Notes under the pieces: generated by a model
The model's input: the letters and a program-made list of their open reading frames with translations, nothing else
Told to the model about the DNA's origin: nothing
Databases searched by the model: none
Part shown: in pieces, positions 7,514 through 16,944 of the stretch
Layout of the letters: each line of letters begins with the position of its first letter
Position numbering within the stretch: position 1 is the first letter of the stretch
Translations under genes and position numbers: made by a program
Assembly: GCA_900762015.1 (NCBI GenBank)
Contig: CAAFEX010000076.1
Span: 1 to 28,855 of the forward strand
Direction: 5' to 3'
Length of the DNA: 28,855 bases
Source: an uncultured Collinsella sp.
GTDB lineage: Bacteria > Actinomycetota > Coriobacteriia > Coriobacteriales > Coriobacteriaceae

Positions 7514-8436
7514 TCGGCCGTCATCTTCCTTGCCAGTTGCTTGCCCACAATGCGGGCGATTACGTTAAACAGCAGCACACAGATCATCAGCAGTGCCGCG
7601 GTGCCCCAGACAATCTGCTGGGCCTCGGGGCTGCCCTCGCCATAGATCTTGTAGATGTGCACGGCGAGCGACTCGCCGGGACGGAACACGTTCCAAGCGC
7701 AGGTGGGGCTCGACAGGTTAAAGCTCAAGAAGTTCAGGCGAACCGGCGAGCTCATACCCGAGGTAAAAAGCAGTGCTGCGGCCTCGCCAAACACACGGCC
7801 GGCCGAAAGCACGATGCCGGTCACGATGGCGGGCATGGCCTCGGGGATTAGGATGTGCAGCGTGGCCTCCCAGCGGGTGAGGCCCATGGCCAGGCACGCA
7901 TCGCGCTGGGCCTGCGGCACGTCCTCGAGCGCCTGCTGAATCACGCGCACCAGGATGGGGATGTTGAACATGGTGAGCGCGACGGCGCCGGAGATGATGG
8001 AGTACTTCCAGCCCAGCTGTACCGAGAACACCAGAAAGCCGAACATGCCGACGACGATGGAAGGCAGCGAGGACAGCGTCTCGATGGCGGTGGAGGCGAT
8101 GTCGCGGATGGGGCCGTTCGGCGCGTACTCGACCAGGAAGACCGCGCCGCCCAGACTGATGGGCACCGAGATGACCAGAGTAATCAACAGCAGGTAGAAC
8201 GAGTCGAACAGCTGGTAGAACACGCCGCCCTGGGTTCCGTTGGCGCGCGACGGCTCCGTGAGAAAGCCCGGTTTGAACAGCGTCGAGATGCCCTCGAACA
8301 GGATGTAGGCCACCATGGAGATGACGATGAGCATGACGATGGCGACGATCGCCGTCAACACGCCCGTGGCGAAGCGGTCCTGCTTTTGGACACGCCCGAG
8401 CCTCGCCTCGTCGATGTGGATACGCGTGCTAGCCAC
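7510..8436 (-). CDS. pstA: Phosphate ABC transporter permease PstA
   Basis: A 308-residue inner-membrane permease, partner of PstC in the phosphate channel. A first membrane segment (about 25-50) is followed by several more, and the EAA loop is recognisable in EDVPQAQRDACLAMGLTRWE. It starts at GTG (8436), inside the last codons of pstC with an 8-bp overlap; GGGGGCGAAGG lies just upstream as ribosome site. The stop overlaps pstB by 4 bp. These overlaps imply tightly coupled, balanced synthesis. Confidence 0.94.
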   Translation of the reverse strand: MASTRIHIDEARLGRVQKQDRFATGVLTAIVAIVMLIVISMVAYILFEGISTLFKPGFLTEPSRANGTQGGVFYQLFDSFYLLLITLVISVPISLGGAVFLVEYAPNGPIRDIASTAIETLSSLPSIVVGMFGFLVFSVQLGWKYSIISGAVALTMFNIPILVRVIQQALEDVPQAQRDACLAMGLTRWEATLHILIPEAMPAIVTGIVLSAGRVFGEAAALLFTSGMSSPVRLNFLSFNLSSPTCAWNVFRPGESLAVHIYKIYGEGSPEAQQIVWGTAALLMICVLLFNVIARIVGKQLARKMTAE

Positions 8437-9337
8437 GAGCCTTCGCCCCCTTGCGGCCGATAAGGTGGATGATCAGGATGAAGATGAGACTCATGCCCAT
8501 CAGCAGCAGACCGAGTGCCCACAGGACGTCGTCCTGGGCCGAGCCCTCGGCGTAGACCGCCATGGACGTGGTGAGCGTGGTGGTGATGGTGGACGCCGGC
8601 GACAGCAGCGACGTCGGCATGGCCTCGATGCCGCCGATAACCATGCGCACGGCGAGCGTCTCGCCAAAGGCGCGGGTCATACCAAGGATGACCGCGGTCA
8701 TGAGCGACGGCATGGCGGACTTGAGCACTACGTGCCAGATGGTCTGCCAGCGGGTGTAGCCCAGCGCGAGCGAGCCCTGACGGTAGCTGTCGGGCACGGC
8801 ACGCAGGCCATCGACCGAAAGCGTGGTCATAGTCGGCAGGATCATGACGGCCAGCACGATGGCGCCGGGCAAGATGCCCAGACCCGTACTCACGTGGAAA
8901 ACGCTCTTCATAAGGCCGACGACCACGTGAAAGCCAATCAGGCCAAAGACGACCGAGGGAATGCCGGTCAAAAGCTCAATAAGCGGCTGAAAGATCTTGG
9001 AGCCAAACTTAGGCTGAATCTCGACCGCAAAGATGGCAGAGCCGATGGCGATGGGCAGCGCGATGAGCGTGGAGAGCACCATGACCGCAAACGAGGTGAC
9101 AATCAGGGGCAGGGCGCCGGTATAGGGCAGGCCGTTTTCGGCCGTGTTGGCCAGGTCCCACTTGGTACCGGTGAAAAACTCGACGACCGAGACGCCGTCC
9201 TTAACGAAAGCCGAGAGGCCCTTTTGAGCGACCATGAAGATGAGCGCGGCAACAACAAGCGTCACGAGCGCTACGCACGCGCCCGTGACGCCCAAGCCCA
9301 CGTTCTCAAGGTCGCGCTTTGGCAGCTGTTTTGCCAT
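8429..9337 (-). CDS. pstC: Phosphate ABC transporter permease PstC
   Basis: A 302-residue permease with about six predicted membrane segments, beginning NVGLGVTGACVALVTLVVAA. The EAA-type loop appears as DGLRAVPDSYRQGSLALGYTRWQ. Together with PstA it forms the membrane channel of the high-affinity phosphate importer. Its ATG follows GGAAAGG at a good distance, 25 bp after the pstS stop. Order S-C-A-B is the classical one. Confidence 0.94.
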   Translation of the reverse strand: MAKQLPKRDLENVGLGVTGACVALVTLVVAALIFMVAQKGLSAFVKDGVSVVEFFTGTKWDLANTAENGLPYTGALPLIVTSFAVMVLSTLIALPIAIGSAIFAVEIQPKFGSKIFQPLIELLTGIPSVVFGLIGFHVVVGLMKSVFHVSTGLGILPGAIVLAVMILPTMTTLSVDGLRAVPDSYRQGSLALGYTRWQTIWHVVLKSAMPSLMTAVILGMTRAFGETLAVRMVIGGIEAMPTSLLSPASTITTTLTTSMAVYAEGSAQDDVLWALGLLLMGMSLIFILIIHLIGRKGAKARG

Positions 9338-9362
9338 TGCAAACCTTTCCGGGGGCGATTAC

Positions 9363-10304
9363 TTATTTAGCGGAAACCTTGCCGCTGGCGTCCTTGACGA
9401 CCTTCATGGCAGAGACGGGGATGAAGCCCTGCTCCTCGACGAGCTTGCCCTGGACATCGTCGGAAAGCATGAAGTCGAGGAAAGCCTTGGTGGCATCGTC
9501 GGCGTCCTTGGAGCAGTACATGTGCTCGGTAGCCCAGATCTTGAAGGAGTCGTCGGTAACGTTCTCGCTCTTGGGCTCGACGCCCTCGACCTTGATGGCG
9601 TTGAACTTGGAATCATCGAAGTGCGAGAAGTCGAGGTAGGAGATGGCGTTGTCGGTGCTGGCGATCTGAGTCTGGACGTCGCCGGACTTGTCGAGCTCGG
9701 CGTCGCCCTTAAAGTCGACAGCCTCGTCGCCAAAGACGGCAGCCTCGAAGGTGGCGCGGGTACCGGAGCCAGCCTTGCGGTTGAGGACGACGATGGTGGC
9801 ATCGTCGCCGCCGACCTCCTTCCAGTTGGTGATCTGGCCGGAGAAGATGCCCTTGAGCTGCTCGAGGGACAGGTCGTCGACCTTGACGTTCTTGGAGACG
9901 ACGGGACCCATGCCCACGACGGCGACCTCGTGGTCGACGAGGTTCTTGACCTGGTCGGCCTCGAGCTTGGTCTCGGCAAAGACGTCGGAGTTACCGATGG
10001 TGACGGTGCCGGCGGCCACAGCGGTCAGGCCCTTGCCCGAACCGTTGCCCGAACCGGAGATGGAGACGTCGGGGTTGGCGTCCATGAACTTCTCGGCAGC
10101 AGCCTCGACGAGGGCCTGGAACGAGGAGGCGCCGTCGTAGGTCACCTCGCCGGAGACGGACTCGGCAGCGGCAGCGGCGCTACCCTTGTCGGCGGCGTCG
10201 GAAGTGTTGGAGCCACCGCAACCAACAAGGCCGAGACCGACGATGCTGGCAAGACCACCAGCGAGGCCGAGGAACTGACGACGAGAATAAGCCTGATCGA
10301 GCAT
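9363..10304 (-). CDS. pstS: Phosphate-binding lipoprotein PstS with twin-arginine signal
   Basis: The substrate-binding component that captures phosphate outside the membrane. The N-terminus combines a twin-arginine signal (SRRQFLGLAGG) with a lipobox (LVGCGG), so it is probably exported folded by Tat and lipid-anchored at the Cys. The phosphate-binding loop RKAGSGTRATFE is intact, as is ITNWKEVGG. Using the ATG at 10304, which follows GAAAGGAAG, the precursor is 313 residues; an ATG 18 bp upstream is possible but lacks a better ribosome site. An Ala/Ser-rich linker after the Cys tethers the domain. Confidence 0.94.
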   Translation of the reverse strand: MLDQAYSRRQFLGLAGGLASIVGLGLVGCGGSNTSDAADKGSAAAAAESVSGEVTYDGASSFQALVEAAAEKFMDANPDVSISGSGNGSGKGLTAVAAGTVTIGNSDVFAETKLEADQVKNLVDHEVAVVGMGPVVSKNVKVDDLSLEQLKGIFSGQITNWKEVGGDDATIVVLNRKAGSGTRATFEAAVFGDEAVDFKGDAELDKSGDVQTQIASTDNAISYLDFSHFDDSKFNAIKVEGVEPKSENVTDDSFKIWATEHMYCSKDADDATKAFLDFMLSDDVQGKLVEEQGFIPVSAMKVVKDASGKVSAK

Positions 10305-10512
10305 GATCTTCCTTTCATACATGCGACTCGCGGGCACCCTGCCCGCTTTGCTGTTTGGAAAGATACGGCCCCGATCGGGCGACGGCCGCGTTATCTGCGG
10401 TTTCTTACGGGCTATTGATAGACCCTTACCGCAAGCTCTGCCCAGCCTTTACAAACGGATAACAATCCAGCGCAGAACATGGCACACCTTTTACACCAGA
10501 GGAAGGCAGTTG
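10305..10512. other. Leader and promoter region of the pst operon
   Basis: No gene is visible here. A small perfect hairpin (GCGGGCA 10330-10336 with TGCCCGC 10340-10346) lies about 26 bp before the pstS start, in the presumed leader. TTTACA-like words occur at about 10450 and 10490, but I could not assemble a convincing Pho box or promoter. Confidence 0.5.
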
Positions 10513-10583
10513 TTGGGGACGTTCTTAAACGACTAGTCGTTGGGGACGTTCTTGTTTGACTAGTCATTTAAGAACGTCCCCAA
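10513..10583. repeat. GTCCCC/GACTAGTC palindromic repeat, copy 1
   Basis: Two direct copies of a 26-bp unit that begins TTGGGGACGTTCTT and ends GACTAGTC (10513-10538 and 10540-10565) are followed by an inverted copy (10558-10583). The last two share the palindrome GACTAGTC, giving a 44-bp near-palindrome. The 37-bp block 10555-10591 recurs almost exactly at 20244-20280. No gene or transposase is associated. Confidence 0.85.
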
Positions 10584-10625
10584 GGACTACCTTGGAAACC
10601 CCGCAGGTTGAGCATAAGCCAGCGA

Positions 10626-10764
10626 AAACGCCCCTAAGCGAGCAAGGTGACGTGAAAGAGGAGGGAAGCGTACTTTTGTACGCGACCGACGATTGAACGT
10701 CAGATTGCCGCTTGGGGGCGTTTGCAGCGTCGAGCTGTTACGCGGTTTGGTAAAACCGCGTAAC
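10626..10764. repeat. Structured intergenic element, copy A (downstream of the M20 gene)
   Basis: An outer helix pairs 10626-10640 with 10709-10723 (15 bp, one T-G pair in + sense). It continues as GCAA/TTGC (10642-10645, 10705-10708), a 2x2 internal loop, and TGACGT/ACGTCA (10648-10653, 10697-10702). The tip is a perfect 6-bp hairpin with a TTTT loop (10668-10683). The box GCAGCGTCG follows at once (10724-10732), then 4 nt, then a perfect 12-bp hairpin with GGTA loop (10737-10764), one base from the M20 stop codon. The same plan recurs in copies B and C with different stem sequences. Confidence 0.8.
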
Positions 10765-10765
10765 C

Positions 10766-12202
10766 CTAAAGCTCTAATTCATTCAAACGGAGGATCGCAA
10801 CAATATAGATCTTGAGCGCTTGTTTGAGCTGTTCCTCGTTGGCGCACTCGTTGGGGCCGTGCATCTGGCCGCCCCATGCGGGCAGCTCCAGACCGGTCTC
10901 CTCGGGGCCAAACGACACGGCGCGGGCAAAGTTGCGCGCGTACGTGCCGCCGCCCATGGCAAAAGGCTCGGCGTGCTTGCCGGTGAACTCGTTATAGGTA
11001 TCGATAAGCGCCTTCACGGCCGGATCGTCGGCAGACACCGAGAACGGCACCTTTGCATGACCCAGGCGACACGTCATGTCAAAGCGCCCCACGAGCGGCT
11101 CGAGCTGCTCGCGGATGGTATCGGCGCTCGTGCTATCAGGGAAACGCACGTCGATGACCTGCTCGATATGGCCATCCACCACGCGGATGACGCCGGGGTT
11201 GCAGGTGAGCGGGCCAAACGCCGGGCTCGTCGCGTCGATACCCAGGCCGCGACCATAGGCGTCCGCATGCACAAAGGCCAAAAACTTGACAAACTCGTGC
11301 TCGGCAGGCGTCAGCAGGCGCTCGCCGCGGGCACCAAACGCGTCCTCGGCCTCGCGCAGATACGACACGATCAGGCCGACGGCATTGATCGTCCCCTCGG
11401 GCATCGAGGCGTGACCGCCAATACCGTGGGCGAAAATCTGCACATGACCATTGTCGAGAGCCGTGATCTCCAGGCGGTCAGCATTCTCGACCGGCGCCGG
11501 CAGCTCATCGGCGGCAATCGCGAGCTCGCAGATGGACTGCGACGGAATGGCATTGCTCGCCTCGGCGCCGCTCCACGACACGATGCGCCCGCCGTCGATC
11601 TTGGGACTCACGAACGTCGCCCCAAACTGGCCCTTCTCGGCATTGCAGACCGGGAACTCGGCATCGGGCGTAAACAGAAAGTCGGGGTTCGCGTGGTTCT
11701 CCAGATAATGGTGAACGTCGGACATGCCCACTTCCTCATCGCAGCCCAGCAACGCGCGGAAGGTATAGCGCGGCACAATGCCGTGTTTGAGCAGATAAGC
11801 GCCAGCGTAGAGCGACAGCACCGCCGGGCCCTTGTCGTCAATCACGCCGCGGCCGAGCAGCCAGCCCTCGCGACGCTCCATCGCAAACGGGTCGGTGTTC
11901 CAACCGGGGCCAGCGGGTACCACGTCCACATGGCAGATAGTCGCGAGCTGCTTATCGCCGCGGCCCGGAATATCGGCGATTCCCACAAAGCCCTCGTCAT
12001 CGCTCGTCTGGTAGCCGAGCTTTTGCGCGATACCGAGCGCGCAATCGAGCGCATCACGGACCGGGCGGCCAAACGGCGCACCGGGCTCCGCATCGGCAGC
12101 AACGGCCACGGACGGATAGCTCACCAGCTGCTCGATATCGGCGACGACATCTTCCCAGACCTCGTCAACATACTCGGCAACGCTCTGCTCCACCTGATTC
12201 AT
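10766..12202 (-). CDS. pepV: M20-family dipeptidase (PepV/Sapep-like)
   Basis: A 478-residue zinc metallopeptidase, cytosolic, expected to cleave dipeptides. Metal and catalytic motifs are all present: CHVDVVPAG (His-x-Asp), GRGVIDDKGP (bridging Asp), GCDEEVGM (catalytic and ligand Glu), DAEFPV (Asp) and a late His in QMHGPNE. The segment between holds the lid/dimerisation domain (HGIGGHASMPEGTINA). The length is right for PepV. The ATG at 12202 follows AAGGAGG; the open frame extends 15 codons further without support. It lies 54 bp after a HAD phosphatase gene, probably cotranscribed. The stop codon nearly touches the palindrome of structured element A. Confidence 0.88.
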   Translation of the reverse strand: MNQVEQSVAEYVDEVWEDVVADIEQLVSYPSVAVAADAEPGAPFGRPVRDALDCALGIAQKLGYQTSDDEGFVGIADIPGRGDKQLATICHVDVVPAGPGWNTDPFAMERREGWLLGRGVIDDKGPAVLSLYAGAYLLKHGIVPRYTFRALLGCDEEVGMSDVHHYLENHANPDFLFTPDAEFPVCNAEKGQFGATFVSPKIDGGRIVSWSGAEASNAIPSQSICELAIAADELPAPVENADRLEITALDNGHVQIFAHGIGGHASMPEGTINAVGLIVSYLREAEDAFGARGERLLTPAEHEFVKFLAFVHADAYGRGLGIDATSPAFGPLTCNPGVIRVVDGHIEQVIDVRFPDSTSADTIREQLEPLVGRFDMTCRLGHAKVPFSVSADDPAVKALIDTYNEFTGKHAEPFAMGGGTYARNFARAVSFGPEETGLELPAWGGQMHGPNECANEEQLKQALKIYIVAILRLNELEL

Positions 12203-12256
12203 GGACGACCTCCTTACCAATGAGCGACGGGTACGCCCGTCCCTCACATCACATAC

Positions 12257-12919
12257 TTATATAGCGAAAAGTTTAGCAAGCTCGGCCACCGAGTGCACCA
12301 CTGCATCGGCACCCGCCGCCTCGTGCTCGCCCGGCGCCGCCGCGCCCGAATAGATACCAATGCACGGCACGCTCATCGCGTGCGCGCCCTCGACGTCGTT
12401 AAAGCGATCGCCGATCATCACGGCATCGCCCGCCGTCGCACCGAGCTCTGCCAGGGCATCGCGGACCGAATCGGCCTTGGTCTCGCGCCCCTGCGGCGGA
12501 TTCATGCCAACCACCGCCTCAAACTGCGAAAGCCCCAGCTCGCCCACCATGTCGATGCACTTCGCCTCCATGCGCGACGTCGCCACGGCCATACGCTTGC
12601 CCTGAGCGGCCAACCCATCCAGCAGCGCGGGGATTCCATCGAACACGGGATACTCTTCCGGTCCCAGCTCATCAAAAAAGGCACGGTACTCGTCAGCCGC
12701 CACAAGCGACTCCTCGCGGGAGAAGCCATAAAAGTCGTGAAAGCTCTTCCACAGGGGCGGCCCGATCATGCGGCGCAGGTCACCCATCTGCGCCTCGGAA
12801 AACCCGCGCGCGGCCAACGTCTTGCGCGTCGAGGTCATCACCGCCCGGCCCGTATCTGCCACCGTGCCATCGAAATCAAACAGCACGACCGGCCGTTTGC
12901 CTATCTCCAACGCCTCCAT
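12257..12919 (-). CDS. HAD-superfamily phosphatase, phosphoglycolate phosphatase-like
   Basis: A 220-residue HAD-IA hydrolase of the Gph/PpaX type. Motif I is VLFDFDGTVADT, motif II is VATSRM, the motif III Lys lies in RETKADSV, and motif IV is VMIGDRFNDVEGA. A helical C1 cap (FSEAQMGDLRRMIGPPLW) lies between motifs I and II. Members hydrolyse phosphoglycolate or related small phosphates; the exact substrate is open. Of three possible ATGs, the one at 12919 has AGAGGA at proper distance, while the ATG at 12925 is too close to that site. The gene is first in a two-gene unit with the M20 peptidase. Confidence 0.87.
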   Translation of the reverse strand: MEALEIGKRPVVLFDFDGTVADTGRAVMTSTRKTLAARGFSEAQMGDLRRMIGPPLWKSFHDFYGFSREESLVAADEYRAFFDELGPEEYPVFDGIPALLDGLAAQGKRMAVATSRMEAKCIDMVGELGLSQFEAVVGMNPPQGRETKADSVRDALAELGATAGDAVMIGDRFNDVEGAHAMSVPCIGIYSGAAAPGEHEAAGADAVVHSVAELAKLFAI

Positions 12920-12976
12920 CGGCATTCCTCTTCCCCAGTTGACGATTTCCACACCGACACTTCAAACTGTTGACTA

Positions 12977-13019
12977 TTCAACAATTGAACCTAAAAATGT
13001 GGAACGACTCCACTATACT
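12977..13019 (+). promoter_or_regulatory. Candidate promoter/operator of the first degV gene
   Basis: A -10-like TATACT lies at 13014-13019, 57 bp before the start codon. No good -35 sits 16-18 bp away; TTGAAC (12985-12990) is too far at 23 bp. An inverted repeat TTCAACAATTGAA (12977-12989) could be an operator. The region is also upstream of the divergent HAD gene. Confidence 0.35.
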
Positions 13020-13075
13020 TGTCGCACTTTGCTCTCAGAAGGCGGCGCTGCCGCGCCCCAACGAAAGGTGCAATT

Positions 13076-13936
13076 ATGTCTTTTGCCATCATAACCGACT
13101 CCACGTCGGACATCTCCCCCGCCCGCGCCCAAGAGCTCGGCATTTACGTCATTCCGCTGCATGTGATTATCGAAGGCGAGGACCTGCTCGACCAGGTACA
13201 GATCACCGCCCAGGAGTACGTCGCCCGCATGGCCGGCTCCGAGCAGCTGCCGCATACCTCGCAGCCGAGTGCCGGCGAGTTCAAGGCGCTGTTTGACCGC
13301 GTGCGCGCCGATGGCCACGACAACGCGATCTTTATCTCGCTGTGCAGCGAGTGGTCCGCCTGCTATTCCAATGCATGCCTGGTCGCCGAGACCCACGAGC
13401 TCGACGTGCGCTGCATCGATTCGCGCACCGGCTCGGGTGCCGAGGGCCTGCTGGTGGAGTACGCGCTCGCCATGCGCGAGGACGGCCGCAGCCTGGACGA
13501 GACCGAGGCACAGATCCGCGCGACCCTGCCCGACGCGCACCTGCTGCTGATTCCCCGCACGCTCGAGAACCTCGTTAAGAACGGCCGCGCGCCCAAGCTC
13601 GCCGGCCAGCTCACGCAGATGCTCAATATTCGCCTGGCCGTTTCGCCGGAGTGGCAGTCGGGCGAGATCAAGGCCATCAAGAAGGGCCGCGGCGCCAAGC
13701 GCATCGTCGCCAACACCATGGCAGACTGCCTCGCGTTTTTGGCCGAGCATCCGGGCTCCAGCGTGCGCGTGCTCACGACCGGTGCCGCCGAGGAGCAGGA
13801 GCTTGTCGACGAGGCGCTCGCAGGCCAGGACTACGTAGACGCCGGCACCGGCCCCATCGGCTGCACCATCGCCACCCATGTAGGCATCGACGCCATCGCC
13901 ATCAGCTACTGCCCCCGCTACCAGCCCATCCACTAG
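13076..13936 (+). CDS. DegV-family fatty-acid-binding protein (first of two)
   Basis: A 286-residue cytosolic EDD-fold protein. It starts with the typical FAIITDSTSDISP strand-loop and contains HTSQPSAGEF (the TSQPS ligand loop) and SRTGSGAEGLLVEYA. DegV/FakB proteins hold a single fatty acid, often for FakA kinase in exogenous fatty-acid use; no fakA is in this window. The ATG at 13076 follows GAAAGG; an upstream in-frame ATG (13019) would add 19 Arg-rich residues without a ribosome site. The protein ends at a convergent hairpin facing the toxin gene. Confidence 0.88.
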   Translation: MSFAIITDSTSDISPARAQELGIYVIPLHVIIEGEDLLDQVQITAQEYVARMAGSEQLPHTSQPSAGEFKALFDRVRADGHDNAIFISLCSEWSACYSNACLVAETHELDVRCIDSRTGSGAEGLLVEYALAMREDGRSLDETEAQIRATLPDAHLLLIPRTLENLVKNGRAPKLAGQLTQMLNIRLAVSPEWQSGEIKAIKKGRGAKRIVANTMADCLAFLAEHPGSSVRVLTTGAAEEQELVDEALAGQDYVDAGTGPIGCTIATHVGIDAIAISYCPRYQPIH

Positions 13937-13951
13937 GGGCACCTTTACCAC

Positions 13952-14014
13952 TTGCGGTGAAATAGGGACTGTTTTTGGCTTATCAGCCGCAAATCAATCC
14001 CTATTCCACCACAA
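13952..14014. terminator. Bidirectional hairpin between convergent genes, copy 1
   Basis: TTGCGGTGAAATAGGGA (13952-13968) pairs with 13998-14014 over 17 positions with two mismatches. The loop holds a small GGCT-TATC-AGCC hairpin. It separates the degV gene from the convergent toxin gene. A related hairpin with compensated stem changes lies at 20058-20123, also between convergent genes. Confidence 0.65.
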
Positions 14015-14029
14015 CTTAGAAATCAGCGA

Positions 14030-14338
14030 TCAGCCCAGCGGACCCTGAAACAACTCCTGATGAGCGCCCATTCTTACCAGCCTAATCACTGGGTTAGTCT
14101 TATGGGGAAGATAAAGAACGACCACATCGACCAAGCCATCGGATAGATGGAAATCGATGTGGCCGTTGTAGTTTCCGCCCGGGTTTGAAAGCTCATGGGC
14201 GCCATATTCCGCGGGAAGCGAGCCGTGAGCTGCAAGCTCTGCGACCGCCGCCTTAAACTCGGTTTTTAGCTGCGGATGGATGCGCATCGTCCGTTTATAA
14301 TCCGCCTTAAACTGAGCCTCGACTTTAATCTCAAACAT
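14030..14338 (-). CDS. YafQ/RelE-family type II toxin (mRNA interferase)
   Basis: A 102-residue basic protein of the RelE/ParE fold closest to YafQ, a ribosome-dependent mRNA endonuclease. Recognisable parts are FKADYKRTMRIHP near the N-terminus, LPAEYGAHEL, the His/Asp-bearing HIDFHLSDG segment, and the terminal strand RLVRMGAHQELF that carries the catalytic His. It starts 2 bp after the antitoxin stop with GATGAGGAC as ribosome site, so the pair is translationally coupled. Key residues look intact, so it is probably active. Confidence 0.87.
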   Translation of the reverse strand: MFEIKVEAQFKADYKRTMRIHPQLKTEFKAAVAELAAHGSLPAEYGAHELSNPGGNYNGHIDFHLSDGLVDVVVLYLPHKTNPVIRLVRMGAHQELFQGPLG

Positions 14339-14340
14339 CG

Positions 14341-14640
14341 CTAGTCCTCATCGAGGAATGATATAAGCTCATCAGCGTTGTTGAATGACGGGCTATCGTC
14401 CGGCAAAACCCCCAACTCATGAGCCTCGGCGATCACCATGGCACGCCTCGTCGCCTCGTTGGGCACCTCCGCCCTTCCTACAATCTCAAAAGGAATCTTT
14501 CGCTGATTTACCAGCTGCCGAACGGCAAGATTGAGATAGGAATTGAGGCTGAGGCCGACCGAATCCAAGAACTCAGTCGCCTGCTCCTTGAGCCCCTCTT
14601 CGATGCGAACCGTCGTAGGCTTAACTGTTGCTGTAGACAT
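14341..14640 (-). CDS. RelB/DinJ-family antitoxin
   Basis: A 99-residue antitoxin with an N-terminal ribbon-helix-helix (TVRIEEGLKEQATEFLDSVG LSLNSYLNLAVRQ) for DNA binding and dimerisation, and a flexible acidic C-terminus ending in LISFLDED that would wrap the toxin. DinJ-type antitoxins autorepress their operon, alone and with toxin. The ATG at 14640 follows GAGGAGG; an in-frame extension to 14733 has no ribosome site. The 114-bp gap to the LOG gene should contain the promoter, where TATACT (minus strand, 14677-14672) may be the -10. Confidence 0.87.
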   Translation of the reverse strand: MSTATVKPTTVRIEEGLKEQATEFLDSVGLSLNSYLNLAVRQLVNQRKIPFEIVGRAEVPNEATRRAMVIAEAHELGVLPDDSPSFNNADELISFLDED

Positions 14641-14754
14641 TTGCGACCTCCTCGCTCTCGTCTTTTGCATCAGTATACCCAATATAAACGGCAAACTGAC
14701 GTTAGATAGCATCAGATTGCCATACATATTCATGTCGCGGTGGGCACGATTGCT

Positions 14755-15513
14755 CTACATCAACCCGCTGAGCGCAATGTCGACGGACTCGTTGAGGTCG
14801 TCGGTAATGTGTACCAGATCCGGATCGAGCGGGCTGATCATACCGGCGCTCATCACCGGGTCGTTGAGCCAGTCGAACAGGCCCTGCCAGTACTCGCTGC
14901 CCACCAGCACGAGCGGCATGCGCTTGACCTTGTGCGTCTGCACCAGCGTGAGAACCTCGAACATCTCGTCGAGCGTGCCAAAGCCGCCGGGAAATACGAT
15001 GGCGCCCGAGCTGTACTTAACGAACATGGTTTTGCGCACAAAGAAGTAGCGGAAGTCCATGCCGAGGTTCACGTATTTGTTGAGCCCCTGCTCGTGCGGC
15101 AATTCAATGCCTAGGCCAACTGACTTGCCGTTGACACTCGCCGCTCCCCTGTTGGCCGCTTCCATGATGCCGGGGCCGCCACCGGTGATGACCGCCACGC
15201 CACGTTGCGCGATCTTGCGCCCGACGGTACGCGCCGCCTTGTAGAGCGGATCGGTCTTAGGCGTGCGGGCACTGCCGAAGATGGTCACTGCGGGGCCAAG
15301 CTCGGCAAGCGCGCCGAAGCCATCGACAAACTCGGCCTGAATGCGCAGCACGCGCCAGGGATCGGCATGCAGCCAGTCGGTCGAATCTTCGGGCGCCAGC
15401 AGGTTGGCGTAGGTGTTGTCCTTGGGAATCATGGGGCCGCGCATGACCACGGGGCCGCGGCGGTACGTCTCGTCGTAGGCAGGCTCGCCCTCGACGTTCT
15501 CATTCTTAATCAT
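14755..15513 (-). CDS. LOG-family protein (TIGR00730 type)
   Basis: A 252-residue Rossmann-fold protein of the LOG family. It has both hallmark motifs, GGGPGIMEAANRGA and PGGFGTLDE, the nucleotide-phosphate and catalytic sites of cytokinin riboside 5'-monophosphate phosphoribohydrolases. In bacteria such enzymes cleave the N-glycosidic bond of AMP-like nucleotides or have unknown roles. An N-terminal extension of about 70 residues precedes the core (AVTIFGSARTPK). The ATG at 15513 follows ATAGGAG. The gene sits directly behind a hairpin with a U tract (see 15525-15580), which may regulate it. Confidence 0.88.
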   Translation of the reverse strand: MIKNENVEGEPAYDETYRRGPVVMRGPMIPKDNTYANLLAPEDSTDWLHADPWRVLRIQAEFVDGFGALAELGPAVTIFGSARTPKTDPLYKAARTVGRKIAQRGVAVITGGGPGIMEAANRGAASVNGKSVGLGIELPHEQGLNKYVNLGMDFRYFFVRKTMFVKYSSGAIVFPGGFGTLDEMFEVLTLVQTHKVKRMPLVLVGSEYWQGLFDWLNDPVMSAGMISPLDPDLVHITDDLNESVDIALSGLM

Positions 15514-15524
15514 GGGTACTCCTA

Positions 15525-15580
15525 TCGAGAAAAAGAAAAGCGGGCGGGGTCGACGCCATGCGTCAAACACCCGCCCGAGC
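15525..15580 (-). terminator. Terminator after tgt lying in the leader of the LOG gene
   Basis: On the minus strand CGGGCGGG (15577-15570) pairs with CCCGCCCG (15548-15541), with a TTGACG/CGTCGA-like inner stem, followed by CTTTTCTTTTTCTC. It is a strong intrinsic terminator for tgt. Its U tract ends only a few bases before the LOG ribosome site. The LOG gene must therefore be read through it or start transcription inside 15581-15649, where the hairpin would then be a leader attenuator. Confidence 0.8.
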
Positions 15581-15649
15581 ATCAACTATTCGGTATGGTA
15601 CCCACGATGCATCAAGTGCTTGCAAGTTATCGGTCAGCGGTCGCAGCTC

Positions 15650-16789
<1,140 letters not shown>

Positions 16790-16826
16790 AAACTGGAACT
16801 CCTTGGTTGCGGTTCATACGCAACCC

Positions 16827-16832
16827 ATTATA
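16827..16832 (-). promoter_or_regulatory. -10 element of the tgt promoter
   Basis: The minus strand reads TATAAT here, 38 bp before the tgt start codon. No good -35 is found at 16-18 bp, so the promoter assignment rests on the -10 and on position. The stretch 16833-16913 shows no gene. Confidence 0.5.
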
Positions 16833-16944
16833 CGGGCAACCCGCAAAGAGCACCGACTCGACAGAAACTGATGCAAAGGGGTCATAGTCATTGGGATCAT
16901 TTCCAACAGCCAAGGCAACGCCGATGCTCTGGCAATGCCAGCGA

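Noticed and set aside
10513..10583. Short repeats that might be a CRISPR array
   Set aside because: Units are inverted and direct without regular unique spacers, and no cas gene is present.
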